Of a DNA stretch of 11,127 nucleotides, positions 1-6,118 are shown piece after piece. The notes beneath the pieces are model-generated. The model was not told the origin of the DNA. It made no database searches and was given only the letters and a program-made list of their open reading frames with translations. The translations under genes and the position numbers were made by a program. Positions within the stretch are counted from its first letter, which is position 1. Every line of letters starts with the position of its first letter. This DNA is from Microbacterium sp. (GTDB lineage: Bacteria; Actinomycetota; Actinomycetes; Actinomycetales; Microbacteriaceae), in assembly GCA_003524435.1 (NCBI GenBank), contig DQHP01000168.1, forward strand, positions 1 to 11,127. Direction: 5' to 3'.

Positions 1-770
1 AGCGAGCCCGGCGAGGAGATCAGGGTGAGAGCCAGCAGATCAGCCGCGACGACGGCGAGGCCGCCGGCGACGTGCGCAGCGTCGATGACGGCGCTCGGAT
101 CCCAGACGAGACCGGATGCCGCGGGGTACTGCACGAACACGCCGAACAGTTCTTCCGGCAGTGCTTCACGGCCGGACAGATCACGCTCCACCAATTCGAT
201 ACCGAGGGCGGCCGCACGTGTGCTGAGCAGCGCCTTGGTCTGCGGGAACGCATCGGCGTCAACAACGAACACATTCGACTTCGACTTCGAGGCGCGCCGG
301 GCCAGTAGCATCCCCTCGGCGACTGCCGTGGACTCATCCAGCATCGACGCGTTCGCGGTCGAGAGGCCGGTGAGATCAGCGACCATCGTCTGGAAGTTAA
401 TCAGCGCCTCCAGGCGCCCCTGAGAGATCTCCGGCTGGTATGGCGTGTACGCCGTGTACCAGGACGGGTTCTCCAGCACGTTCCGCTGAATCACACTCGG
501 GGTGATGGTGCCGTAATAGCCGAGGCCGATCATCGGTCGGTTCACTGTGTTGCGGGATGCGAAGCCGCGAAGCTCGGCGAGTGCTTCCGCCTCGGTTGCA
601 GCGTGCGGGATGCTCGACGAAACCTCAGCCTCAGTAAAGATAGCGGCCGGAACAGCGCTACGCATCAGCGTTTCCACGGGGGCATCGGCATCCGAGATAC
701 CCAGTGCGTCCAGCATCGTGCGCTGGGTCTCGAGGGTGGTTCCGATATGGCGATCGGCGAATGTTGACAC
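1..770 (-). CDS. gcvP: Glycine dehydrogenase (decarboxylating), P-protein, N-terminal part only
   Basis: P-protein of the glycine cleavage system: a PLP enzyme that decarboxylates glycine and passes the aminomethyl group to the lipoyl arm of GcvH. The frame is open from a GTG at 770 to the left edge, about 256 codons, roughly the first quarter of a protein usually near 950 residues. The product begins MSTFADRHIG, matching the family N terminus. Further in are the family signatures GYYGTITPSVIQRN, NPSWYTAYTPYQPEISQGR, and TANASMLDESTAVAEG, all of the N-terminal half of the protein; the PLP-lysine lies in the missing part. The GTG is the only usable start, because an in-frame TGA lies a few codons upstream with no start codon between. 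A weak GAGGG lies 11 nt before it. gcvP follows gcvH by 7 nt, so it is read from the same transcript and is probably under the glycine riboswitch. The identification is secure; no frameshift was seen. Confidence 0.96.
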   Translation of the reverse strand, partial: MSTFADRHIGTTLETQRTMLDALGISDADAPVETLMRSAVPAAIFTEAEVSSSIPHAATEAEALAELRGFASRNTVNRPMIGLGYYGTITPSVIQRNVLENPSWYTAYTPYQPEISQGRLEALINFQTMVADLTGLSTANASMLDESTAVAEGMLLARRASKSKSNVFVVDADAFPQTKALLSTRAAALGIELVERDLSGREALPEELFGVFVQYPAASGLVWDPSAVIDAAHVAGGLAVVAADLLALTLISSPGS

Positions 771-777
771 TACGAAA

Positions 778-1155
778 TCAACCCTCTGTCAGAGCGACGT
801 ATGCATCGCGGTCGAGCAGACCGTCGGCGGCGCCATCGGCGATCGCGATCTTGATGAGCCAGCCGCCTTCGAAGGGCGCACTGTTGACCAGGGACGGGTC
901 ATCGACGGCGGCGTCGTTGATCTCGGTGACAGTACCCACCAGCGGTGCGTAGAGCTCGCCCACCGACTTGGTCGATTCGATCTCGCCGACAATGGTGCCA
1001 GCGGTGAGCTCCGCGCCGACCTCGGGCAACTCCACGAAAACGACGTCGCCAAGCTTCTCCGCGGCGAAGTCGGTGATGCCGATGGTGGCGACACCGTCTG
1101 TGATCGAGAGCCACTCGTGCTCTTCGGTGTACTTGAGTGCGTTGAGATCAGTCAT
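778..1155 (-). CDS. gcvH: Glycine cleavage system H protein (lipoyl carrier)
   Basis: Small lipoylated shuttle protein that carries the aminomethyl intermediate from GcvP to GcvT and is reoxidised by dihydrolipoamide dehydrogenase. The product has 125 residues, the normal length for the family. The N terminus (YTEEHEWL, residues 9-16) and the lipoylation site GEIESTKSVGELYAP, with the modified lysine at K63, are typical, as are the following PLVGTV turn and the FEGGWL segment near the C terminus. The start ATG overlaps the stop of gcvT as ATGA and is preceded by a strong GGAGGA, so translation is probably coupled. It lies between gcvT and gcvP in the usual T-H-P order. No lpd (L-protein) gene is in the window. 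Complete and unremarkable. Confidence 0.97.
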   Translation of the reverse strand: MTDLNALKYTEEHEWLSITDGVATIGITDFAAEKLGDVVFVELPEVGAELTAGTIVGEIESTKSVGELYAPLVGTVTEINDAAVDDPSLVNSAPFEGGWLIKIAIADGAADGLLDRDAYVALTEG

Positions 1156-2258
1156 TTCTTCCTCCGGTAGAAAGGCAGGGCGGTTACGGTCGCGGGGATC
1201 TTAGTTCCGCGCACATCCAGGAATACTGCGGTTCCCTCTTCCGCAGAAGATGAGTCGACGAAGGCCATCGCAATCGGGTGGCCCAGGGTCGGGCTGAGAG
1301 CGCCACTGGTGATCTCACCGAGGGCCTTGCCCGCGGCATCCACGACCGCGTAGCCGGCGCGGCCTGCGCGCTTGCCCTCAGCGGCGAGACCGACAAGGAC
1401 GCGAGCATCATCGTCGGCGGTGGCAGCGTCCTTGCCGACGAAGGCTTCCTTATCGGATGCCACGACCCGGCCGAGCCCCGCCTGAGCAGGCTTGATATCG
1501 AGCGACAATTCGTGACCGTACAACGGCATGCCCGCCTCAAGACGCAGAGTGTCACGAGCAGCGAGACCAGCCGGAACGATGCCGTGCTGCTCCCCCGCTG
1601 CGAGGACAGCATCCCAGAGCGCCACGGCGTCTTCGCTGCGAACGAGGAGCTCGAAGCCGTCCTCGCCGGTGTACCCGGTGCGGGCGATGAGCAGAGGCGC
1701 GTCGTTGTAGCGGGCTGACGCCCAGGCGTAGTACTTCTGCTCATCCCACGGGACACTGAGATCGGTGATCCCTTCGATCGCTGCGGCGATCGATTCGGAT
1801 GCGGGCCCTTGGATCGCCAGGAGCGCGTATGTGTCGGAGACATCTTGCACCGCGGTAGCGAAATCGCCCGCACGAGCACTGAGCGCTGGGGCCACGGCAT
1901 CCCGGTTTCCCGCGTTCGAAATGATCAGGAAACGGTCCTCAGCCAGGCGATACACGATGACGTCATCGATGATGCCGCCGCTCTCTGCCAGCAGCAACGA
2001 GTATTTCGCCTTGCCGATCGTCATCTTGGAAAGGCGGCCGGCGAGCGCGTAGTCGAGGTACGCCGCGGCGTCGGCACCCTCGACGGTGAACTCCGCCATG
2101 TGCGAGATGTCGAACAGACCGGCTGCACCTCGCACGGCGTGATGCTCGGCGAGATCGGACGTGTAGCGCACCGGCATCTGCCAGCCGCCAAAATCAGTAA
2201 AGGATGCTCCCAGCGACTCATGTCGCTCGCGCAGTGGGGTGAAGCGTGCCTCAGTCAT
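1152..2258 (-). CDS. gcvT: Aminomethyltransferase, glycine cleavage T protein
   Basis: T-protein: transfers the methylene group from aminomethylated GcvH to tetrahydrofolate, releasing ammonia and giving 5,10-methylene-THF. The product has 368 residues, the usual size. Visible signatures are FTDFGGWQMPVRY (residues 20-31), GLFDISHM (47-54), the GGIIDD segment with the conserved acidic pair D98/D99 at the folate site, ARTGYTGEDGFE (192-203) and DTLRLEAGMPLYGHEL (236-251). The C-terminal domain ends in LPFYRRKK. The ATG at 2258 is chosen because it is preceded by GGGAG at 6-nt spacing and begins directly with the family's TPLR stretch. It is the first gene of gcvTHP and follows the glycine riboswitch; its ribosome binding site lies in one arm of an inverted repeat. 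Confidence 0.97.
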   Translation of the reverse strand: MTEARFTPLRERHESLGASFTDFGGWQMPVRYTSDLAEHHAVRGAAGLFDISHMAEFTVEGADAAAYLDYALAGRLSKMTIGKAKYSLLLAESGGIIDDVIVYRLAEDRFLIISNAGNRDAVAPALSARAGDFATAVQDVSDTYALLAIQGPASESIAAAIEGITDLSVPWDEQKYYAWASARYNDAPLLIARTGYTGEDGFELLVRSEDAVALWDAVLAAGEQHGIVPAGLAARDTLRLEAGMPLYGHELSLDIKPAQAGLGRVVASDKEAFVGKDAATADDDARVLVGLAAEGKRAGRAGYAVVDAAGKALGEITSGALSPTLGHPIAMAFVDSSSAEEGTAVFLDVRGTKIPATVTALPFYRRKK

Positions 2259-2318
2259 GGAGTTCTCCCGTGTCGATCGGAAGGATGCCGTACGGAATGC
2301 ACGGTATCCGAGAACTCC
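2259..2318 (-). promoter_or_regulatory. Putative riboswitch expression platform: stem covering the gcvT ribosome binding site
   Basis: Between aptamer II and the gcvT start codon the transcript contains GGAGUUCUC (2318-2310) and its exact complement GAGAACUCC (2267-2259), the latter directly abutting the AUG. The distal arm holds part of the Shine-Dalgarno GGGAGA, so pairing would block initiation. Between the arms lies a second hairpin (2309-2283) with GGAU and CCGU pairing to ACGG and AUCC around one mismatch. The proximal arm starts 2 nt after the P1 helix of aptamer II. This suggests translational rather than terminator control; no U-run follows any of the stems. The pairing is seen directly; how glycine would relieve it is not resolved. 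Confidence 0.7.
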
Positions 2319-2320
2319 CC

Positions 2321-2496
2321 CTCTGTCATAGGCCTGAGAGTTTCGCCCCTTGAAATGGGGCTTTCACCGTCGGCGGACGCGAGCGTCGCTTTTCAGAGTG
2401 GCCTGACCGGCGCGGTACGCGGTACCTGAGAGATTGGCGGGGAGGCTTGCTCCTTCGGTGCTCGACTGAAATCGCCGAGGCTCTCCCGCACAGGTC
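2321..2496 (-). promoter_or_regulatory. Tandem glycine riboswitch (two aptamers) of the gcv operon
   Basis: Read on the minus strand, two glycine aptamers follow one another. Aptamer I spans about 2490-2418: P1 arms UGCGG (2490-2486) and CCGCG (2422-2418), then GAGAG pairing region, the conserved CACCGAAGGAGCAAGCC core, and CUCUCAGG. Aptamer II spans about 2398-2321: P1 arms CUCUG (2398-2394) and CAGAG (2325-2321), the core GACGGUGAAAGCCCC and GGGGCGAAACUCUCAGG. The linker is about 19 nt. A leader GACC (2496-2493) can pair with GGUC in the linker (2408-2405), which may be the extra leader-linker helix known for this class. The location ahead of gcvT and the two CUCUCAGG boxes make the call secure. 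In this family glycine binding normally turns on glycine degradation genes. Confidence 0.95.
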
Positions 2497-2524
2497 GTGG
2501 GGCCTGTCTTCAGTTGTGCGGCTC

Positions 2525-2552
2525 AGTCTACCCGGTCGCACACGTAGCTAAA
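2525..2552 (-). promoter_or_regulatory. Weak candidate promoter of the gcv operon
   Basis: The transcript needs to start upstream of aptamer I, whose 5' edge is near 2496. The best match on the minus strand is a -10 TAGACT (2530-2525) with a poor -35 TTTAGC (2552-2547) 16 nt away, which would start transcription near 2518. The -10 fits the actinobacterial TAnnnT pattern; the -35 is weak. I see no intrinsic terminator between the end of the permease gene at 2569 and this point, so read-through from the transport operon is also possible. Confidence 0.35.
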
Positions 2553-2568
2553 GGTGCTCCACGGGCAT

Positions 2569-3495
2569 TTACCCCTTGACGGCGCCCGCCACCAGACCGC
2601 TGGTCATCCGTCCCTGCACGATAACGAAGAAAATGATCACCGGGATGGCGACAATCGCCGAGGCGGCCATCACCTGCCCCCAGTTGATGGCCTCGGTCGA
2701 ACTCTGTTGCACGAAACCGCGCAGCCACAGCGGGAGCGTGCGGTTATTCTCCATGATCACCAGGGCGACGGTGAACTCATTCCAGCACTGCAAAAACGCG
2801 AACACTCCGGATGCGACGAGCCCCGGTGCGAGTAGCGGCAATGTGATCCGCATGAACGCCTGCGTGCGACTCAGCCCGTCAACCATCGCCGCTTCTTCGA
2901 GTTCGAGCGGAATGCCGGTGACGAAGCCGCGCAGCATCCAAATGGTGAATGGCACAACTGCTGCGACATACAGGATGCTGAGGCCCAGCACGTTGCTGAG
3001 CAAGCCGAGGCTCGACATCATTTTGTACTGCGCAATGAACAGCCCCTCTGCGGGCAGCATCTGGATCAGCAGAATCGTCACGATAAAACTGACCCGCCCG
3101 CGGAATCGGAACCGGCTAATGGCAACTGACGCGAGGAAGGCAAAGAGCAAACAGACCGCAACCGACAGCAGCGTCACTGAAACGCTGACCGTCAATGCGG
3201 AGAAAAACTCAGGCGTCAGCACCTGCGCGAAGTTGTTCAGAGACCCGCCGAAGGGAACGAAGGTCGGCGTTGCTGACTCGAGCGTTGCGGACCCGAGCAT
3301 GGAGGAGTTGATCATCCAGTACACCGGGAAAGCCCATGCCACGGCGAGCACGAGTGCAAGCAGGCTGAGCAGCCACATTCCCAGGCGGAAACGCTGGCGA
3401 CGCACCGGAATCACAGTGCCGTCCGCGCTGGAAACGGTGCGCGCTGACGTGACGGCTTTAGGCGCGACGTCGTGAGAAGCGAGTGTAGAGGTCAA
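2569..3495 (-). CDS. Carbohydrate ABC transporter permease, MalG-like (CUT1 family)
   Basis: Inner-membrane subunit of a sugar importer. The product has 308 residues: a cytoplasmic N-terminal tail of about 35 residues, a first membrane helix at roughly 38-60, and several more up to the C terminus, as in MalG-type permeases. The EAA loop that docks on the ATPase is present at 201-220 (EAAMVDGLSR, then ITLP), and the protein ends in the typical TSGLVAGAVKG. The start is taken as TTG at 3495: it sits 7 nt behind AAGGAGG and overlaps the stop of the upstream permease as TTGA. A longer frame from a TTG at 3534 would overlap the neighbour by 43 nt and has no comparable binding site. It forms a heterodimer with the product of the gene before it. 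The substrate cannot be read from the sequence. Confidence 0.93.
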   Translation of the reverse strand: MTSTLASHDVAPKAVTSARTVSSADGTVIPVRRQRFRLGMWLLSLLALVLAVAWAFPVYWMINSSMLGSATLESATPTFVPFGGSLNNFAQVLTPEFFSALTVSVSVTLLSVAVCLLFAFLASVAISRFRFRGRVSFIVTILLIQMLPAEGLFIAQYKMMSSLGLLSNVLGLSILYVAAVVPFTIWMLRGFVTGIPLELEEAAMVDGLSRTQAFMRITLPLLAPGLVASGVFAFLQCWNEFTVALVIMENNRTLPLWLRGFVQQSSTEAINWGQVMAASAIVAIPVIIFFVIVQGRMTSGLVAGAVKG

Positions 3496-4463
3496 TTCGA
3501 CTCCTCCTTGATGAGGCCTCGCACATAGAACCAACTCAGTGCGATCGTGATGGCGAGAACGAAGATCGACATCGCCGCTCCTCCGCCGAAGTCCATGCCG
3601 GCAACACCGGTCTTATAGATGTAGGTGCCGAGGAGGTCATAGTCGGTCGATTGCGGCCCCGCATCTTGCAAGAGCGTGATCTGCGCAAACACCCGCAGAT
3701 CCCAGATCAGGTTGAGCAGCAACACAATAGCGATCACCGGCTTGAGCACCGGAAAGATGATGAAGCGGAACCGCTCGAATGCACTCGCCCCGTCGAGTTG
3801 TCCCGCCTCAAGGACTTCCCCACTGACCTGGGTGAGTCCGGCGTACGCCGAGAACGCGACAAAGGGCACTGACATCCAGGTAACGATGATCGAGGCCACC
3901 AAGAAGAACAGCACCGGCGACGTGCCGATCCAGTTGAAGTCCCCGATGTCCACTCCTGGAATCAGATTCAGCAGGTAATTGATGACCCCGCGGCGGCGGT
4001 CAAAGAGCCAAATCCACACTGTCATCGCAGCGATCACTGGCATCGCCCAGGCCAGCAACAACGCGATCTGCAGCACAAACCGCGCGACCGGATGCACCTT
4101 AGTCATCAGCAACGCCAGCAGCACGCCGACGACGACAGTGACGAACGCGGTGATCAGGCAGAACAGGATCGAACGGATCGTCACTTCCCAGAATGTGACG
4201 TCCTGGACAATCGCGATGTAGTTATCGAACCAAACGAAATCAGGCGCCTTGCCGCCCAACTGCTGCATGGCACCGTACTTCTGGAACGAAGTGATTGCCT
4301 GCCAGATAACCGGGTACCCCATGCCAAGAAGGAGCACAAGAGCGGCGCCGAGAATTAGTGCATACGGCGCCAGCTTCGCACGGCGTGCGGGTGCTTCTTT
4401 GCGGCCGTTCGACGCGCTCTTCGGAGCGGCCTTCGGTGGGGATTTAGTGGTAGTCATGTTCAT
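3492..4463 (-). CDS. Carbohydrate ABC transporter permease, MalF-like (CUT1 family)
   Basis: Second inner-membrane subunit of the same importer, 323 residues. A basic, lysine- and alanine-rich cytoplasmic tail (about 1-31) is followed by a first helix around 33-58 and further helices near 95-120, 128-153, 183-208, 240-262 and 296-316. The ATPase-docking EAA loop is at 219-238 (EAGQLDGASAFERF, then IIFP). The segment with DYDLLGTYIYKTGVAG followed by a glycine-rich DFGGGAA stretch is typical of MalF-type partners. An ATG at 4463 or a second ATG two codons later could be used; neither has a strong ribosome binding site, so expression may depend on read-through from the binding-protein gene 62 nt upstream. 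There is no ATP-binding subunit in the window. Family call firm, substrate unknown. Confidence 0.93.
   Translation of the reverse strand: MNMTTTKSPPKAAPKSASNGRKEAPARRAKLAPYALILGAALVLLLGMGYPVIWQAITSFQKYGAMQQLGGKAPDFVWFDNYIAIVQDVTFWEVTIRSILFCLITAFVTVVVGVLLALLMTKVHPVARFVLQIALLLAWAMPVIAAMTVWIWLFDRRRGVINYLLNLIPGVDIGDFNWIGTSPVLFFLVASIIVTWMSVPFVAFSAYAGLTQVSGEVLEAGQLDGASAFERFRFIIFPVLKPVIAIVLLLNLIWDLRVFAQITLLQDAGPQSTDYDLLGTYIYKTGVAGMDFGGGAAMSIFVLAITIALSWFYVRGLIKEESN
3493..3509 (-). promoter_or_regulatory. Strong ribosome binding site that fixes a TTG start
   Basis: AAGGAGGAG (3509-3501) inside the last codons of the upstream permease gene is a near-complete anti-16S match and lies 7 nt (counted from AAGGAGG) before TTG at 3495-3493. 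The TTG overlaps the TGA stop of the preceding gene, so re-initiation is likely. This site decides the start of the MalG-like permease. Confidence 0.8.
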
Positions 4464-4484
4464 GCGCCAGTCTTTGAAGAGGTG

Positions 4485-4517
4485 CGGGGGGCGGGCCTGG
4501 GACGACCCGAACCCCCG
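4485..4517 (-). promoter_or_regulatory. GC-rich intercistronic hairpin between binding-protein and permease genes
   Basis: In the 62-nt gap between the two genes the sequence forms CGGGGG (6 bp) and CGGG (4 bp) stems separated by a small internal loop, closing a loop of about 10 nt. No U-run follows in the direction of transcription, so it is not a standard intrinsic terminator. Such hairpins in this position of malEFG-type operons are known to favour the binding-protein message over the permeases by protecting mRNA ends or partly stopping polymerase. Role here inferred from position. Confidence 0.6.
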
Positions 4518-4525
4518 TGAATGTG

Positions 4526-5845
4526 TCAGCCGTTGATGATCTTGTCCACCTTGGCGTCATACTCCTCTGCCAGCGCGGGGATGTCGCCGCCCTCGGCTAC
4601 CTTCCCAAAGAACTCCTCGAGAATCTTCTGGCCTTCAACCGCTGCCCACCCCGGAGCTGCCGGGGTGAGCTTAGAGTTCAGCGCAGAATCCACCAACGCG
4701 TTAGCGAACTGGTCGTCCCCGAGTGTGTCGACGAAGTCGGTGTTCGCCGGCCCCAGGCCGTTCTTACCGAGCAGTGTCTGGTACTCGTCGGAGAAGATGA
4801 TCCTCAGCAACTCCTTGGCACCCGCCTGGTTCTCGCTCTTCGCCGAGATAGCGATGTTCGAGCCACCAGCAAAGACCGGGGCGAATGTGCCCTCTTCAGC
4901 GCCGGGCAGCGGGAAGACACCGAAGGTGGCGTCGTTCCACTCGCGAACCTCCGCGCCCTCTTCGTTGTCGCCGGTGTAGTCGCCGATTGACCAGTGCGCC
5001 CATCCGGGAGCGATGATCGTTGCTGCGCTGGGAGGCGCGCCCGTCTTGTCATCGTTGATGTTCACCCAGGGTGTCGAGTCCTGCTCTGTCGCCGGGGCGT
5101 TCGAGGCGTTCTCGAACAGATCCTGGAACTGTTCGAGCCCCTCGATCGTCTTCGGGTCAGACAGGGCGGAGCTCCACTTGTCGCCGTCCTTCGTCGCGAG
5201 TTCGCCGCCGTTGGCGAAGATCCACGAGACGCCGTTGCGCCAGTCCTGACCACCGATGTAGAAGCCAGCCTGGTCAGCGGTCTTGAGCTGCTTGACTGAG
5301 TCGTTGAACTCGGCGAGGGTCGTGGGCACTTCTAGCCCCGCAGCATCCCAGATGTCCTTGCGGTAGGTGATGTAGCGCGAGCCGAAGTAGTACGGCAGTG
5401 CGTACTGCTTGCCGTCAACTTCGCCGACCTCGACGAATGACTCGAGCAGTTTGTCGCCGCCGAGGTCTTCGTAGATTGGGCTCAGGTCGCTGAAGGCACC
5501 CGCCGTGGTGAACGTCGGAGACCAGGTGTTGCCGATCTCGGTGACATCAGGAGTGTTCTTCGAGTCTGGAAGCTGATTGGTGAGCTTGGTGAGTGCGTCG
5601 CCCCAGTCCTGCTGCTCGATGCTCAGCTTTCCACCGGTCGCCTCTTCATACGCGGTGACGAGATACTCGCGGGCTTCTTCCGGAGTGTCACCACCCATAA
5701 CCCAGAACGTGATGTCTTGGTTTTGCGCTGCATCGGCGTCGAATCCGGTCGCGGCCTCGCCGCCACCGGTGTCGCCACTCGCACATCCGGCGAGCACGAC
5801 GGCTGCCGCGCTGACGAGAGCGAGAGCTCCGAGCTTTCTCTTCAT
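4526..5845 (-). CDS. Carbohydrate ABC transporter substrate-binding lipoprotein
   Basis: Extracellular, membrane-anchored binding protein of the sugar importer, 439 residues. It begins with a lipoprotein signal: MKRK, a hydrophobic stretch, and the lipobox LAGC with the lipidated Cys at 21, followed by a flexible glycine-rich linker. The mature part opens with DITFWVMGG and contains PDVTEIGNTW, YALPYYFGSRYITYRKDIWDAAGLEVP and APVFAGGSNIAIS, the layout of family 1 solute-binding proteins. The overall pattern (ITFW start, PDVxEIGNT, ALPYY..RYITYRKD) reminds me of the DasA/NgcE-like binding proteins for amino-sugar oligomers in streptomycetes, but this is recognition only and the ligand is unproven. 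The start at 5845 is set by the signal peptide and an AGGAAG just upstream; a frame reaching 6325 is an artefact of an open upstream region. It is the first gene of the transport operon. Confidence 0.92.
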   Translation of the reverse strand: MKRKLGALALVSAAAVVLAGCASGDTGGGEAATGFDADAAQNQDITFWVMGGDTPEEAREYLVTAYEEATGGKLSIEQQDWGDALTKLTNQLPDSKNTPDVTEIGNTWSPTFTTAGAFSDLSPIYEDLGGDKLLESFVEVGEVDGKQYALPYYFGSRYITYRKDIWDAAGLEVPTTLAEFNDSVKQLKTADQAGFYIGGQDWRNGVSWIFANGGELATKDGDKWSSALSDPKTIEGLEQFQDLFENASNAPATEQDSTPWVNINDDKTGAPPSAATIIAPGWAHWSIGDYTGDNEEGAEVREWNDATFGVFPLPGAEEGTFAPVFAGGSNIAISAKSENQAGAKELLRIIFSDEYQTLLGKNGLGPANTDFVDTLGDDQFANALVDSALNSKLTPAAPGWAAVEGQKILEEFFGKVAEGGDIPALAEEYDAKVDKIING

Positions 5846-5913
5846 GATCTTCCTGTCTCTCAGTGAAGGCATCGACGTGGACGTCGGCGCCCTACTCGGG
5901 TGTTCGGGTCGGG

Positions 5914-5926
5914 ACTGCGTCGCAGT
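5914..5926. repeat. Perfect 13-bp inverted repeat in the importer leader
   Basis: ACTGCG-T-CGCAGT is a perfect palindrome around one central base. It lies about 40 nt downstream of the proposed importer transcription start and about 70 nt before the start codon. It could be a downstream operator or a small RNA stem; nothing in the sequence decides between them. A further dyad, CGACGT-GG-ACGTCG (5873-5886), lies 27 nt before the start codon. Confidence 0.4.
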
Positions 5927-5965
5927 TGACAGGAGCAGGTGTGAGGGCCGAGTCTTCTTTGACGT

Positions 5966-5998
5966 GTTTGTTAGTAAACCGTCCGAATTAATTATTCG
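5966..5998. promoter_or_regulatory. Two operator-like dyads over the importer promoter
   Basis: The first dyad is GTTT-gttagt-AAAC (5966-5979), covering the proposed -10 box. The second is CGAAT-TAATT-ATTCG (5984-5998), a 15-bp near-palindrome in the spacer, reaching the -35. The surroundings are AT-rich against a GC-rich genome. Sugar importers of this type are usually controlled by a LacI- or ROK-family repressor, but no such gene is in the window and I cannot assign the site to a family. Confidence 0.4.
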
Positions 5999-6001
5999 CA
6001 A
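5973..6001 (-). promoter_or_regulatory. Candidate promoter of the sugar importer operon
   Basis: On the minus strand TTGCGA (6001-5996) and TTTACT (5978-5973) are separated by 17 nt, a reasonable sigma-70-type pair (4 of 6 matches in each box). Transcription would start near 5966, giving an untranslated leader of about 120 nt before the binding-protein ATG. The -10 lies within a GTTT...AAAC dyad and the spacer within an AT-rich dyad, a position suited to a repressor. Confidence 0.5.
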
Positions 6002-6061
6002 GCATTTTCTGATGTCGCGCACGAATTTTATGCAACCGTTACGCTTCGTCGCGTCATCCAG

Positions 6062-6090
6062 TCGACTTCTGGTCACACTGACCCTAAGAT
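6062..6090 (+). promoter_or_regulatory. Candidate promoter of the nrtR-nad operon with an operator in its spacer
   Basis: TCGACT (6062-6067) and TAAGAT (6085-6090), 17 nt apart, each match 4 of 6 consensus bases. The start of transcription would be near 6096, only about 17 nt before the nrtR ATG. The spacer contains the perfect dyad GGTCA-CAC-TGACC (6071-6083). A dyad in this position blocks polymerase when occupied, so this is the leading candidate for the NrtR operator. Confidence 0.5.
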
Positions 6091-6105
6091 CGAATCGGAG
6101 GTTAA

Positions 6106-6118
6106 GGTCACCATGACA
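6106..6118. promoter_or_regulatory. Second copy of the GGTCA-N3-TGAC dyad over the nrtR start codon
   Basis: GGTCACCATGACA repeats the dyad at 6071-6083 with the same half-sites GTCA and TGAC and the same 3-nt spacer; only the outermost base pair is broken. The two centres are 35 bp apart. The ATG of nrtR lies inside the dyad. Two sites of one type within 50 bp suggest cooperative or double binding by a dimeric repressor. Confidence 0.4.

Noticed and set aside
547..1170. Plus-strand open frame of about 207 codons opposite gcvP and gcvH
   Set aside because: It is a shadow of the high-GC codon pattern of the real minus-strand genes, with no recognisable motif or ribosome binding site.
2497..2568. 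Intrinsic terminator between the importer operon and the gcv leader
   Set aside because: Only short imperfect hairpins are visible and none is followed by a T-run.
2576..3475. Plus-strand open frame of about 299 codons opposite the MalG-like permease gene
   Set aside because: The composition is that of an antisense shadow (Ser/Thr/Arg-rich), it has no family motif, and the minus-strand permease is certain.
5846..6112. DasR-type operator that would tie the importer to amino-sugar control
   Set aside because: No ACTGGTCTAGACCACT-like sequence is present; the dyads found have different half-sites.
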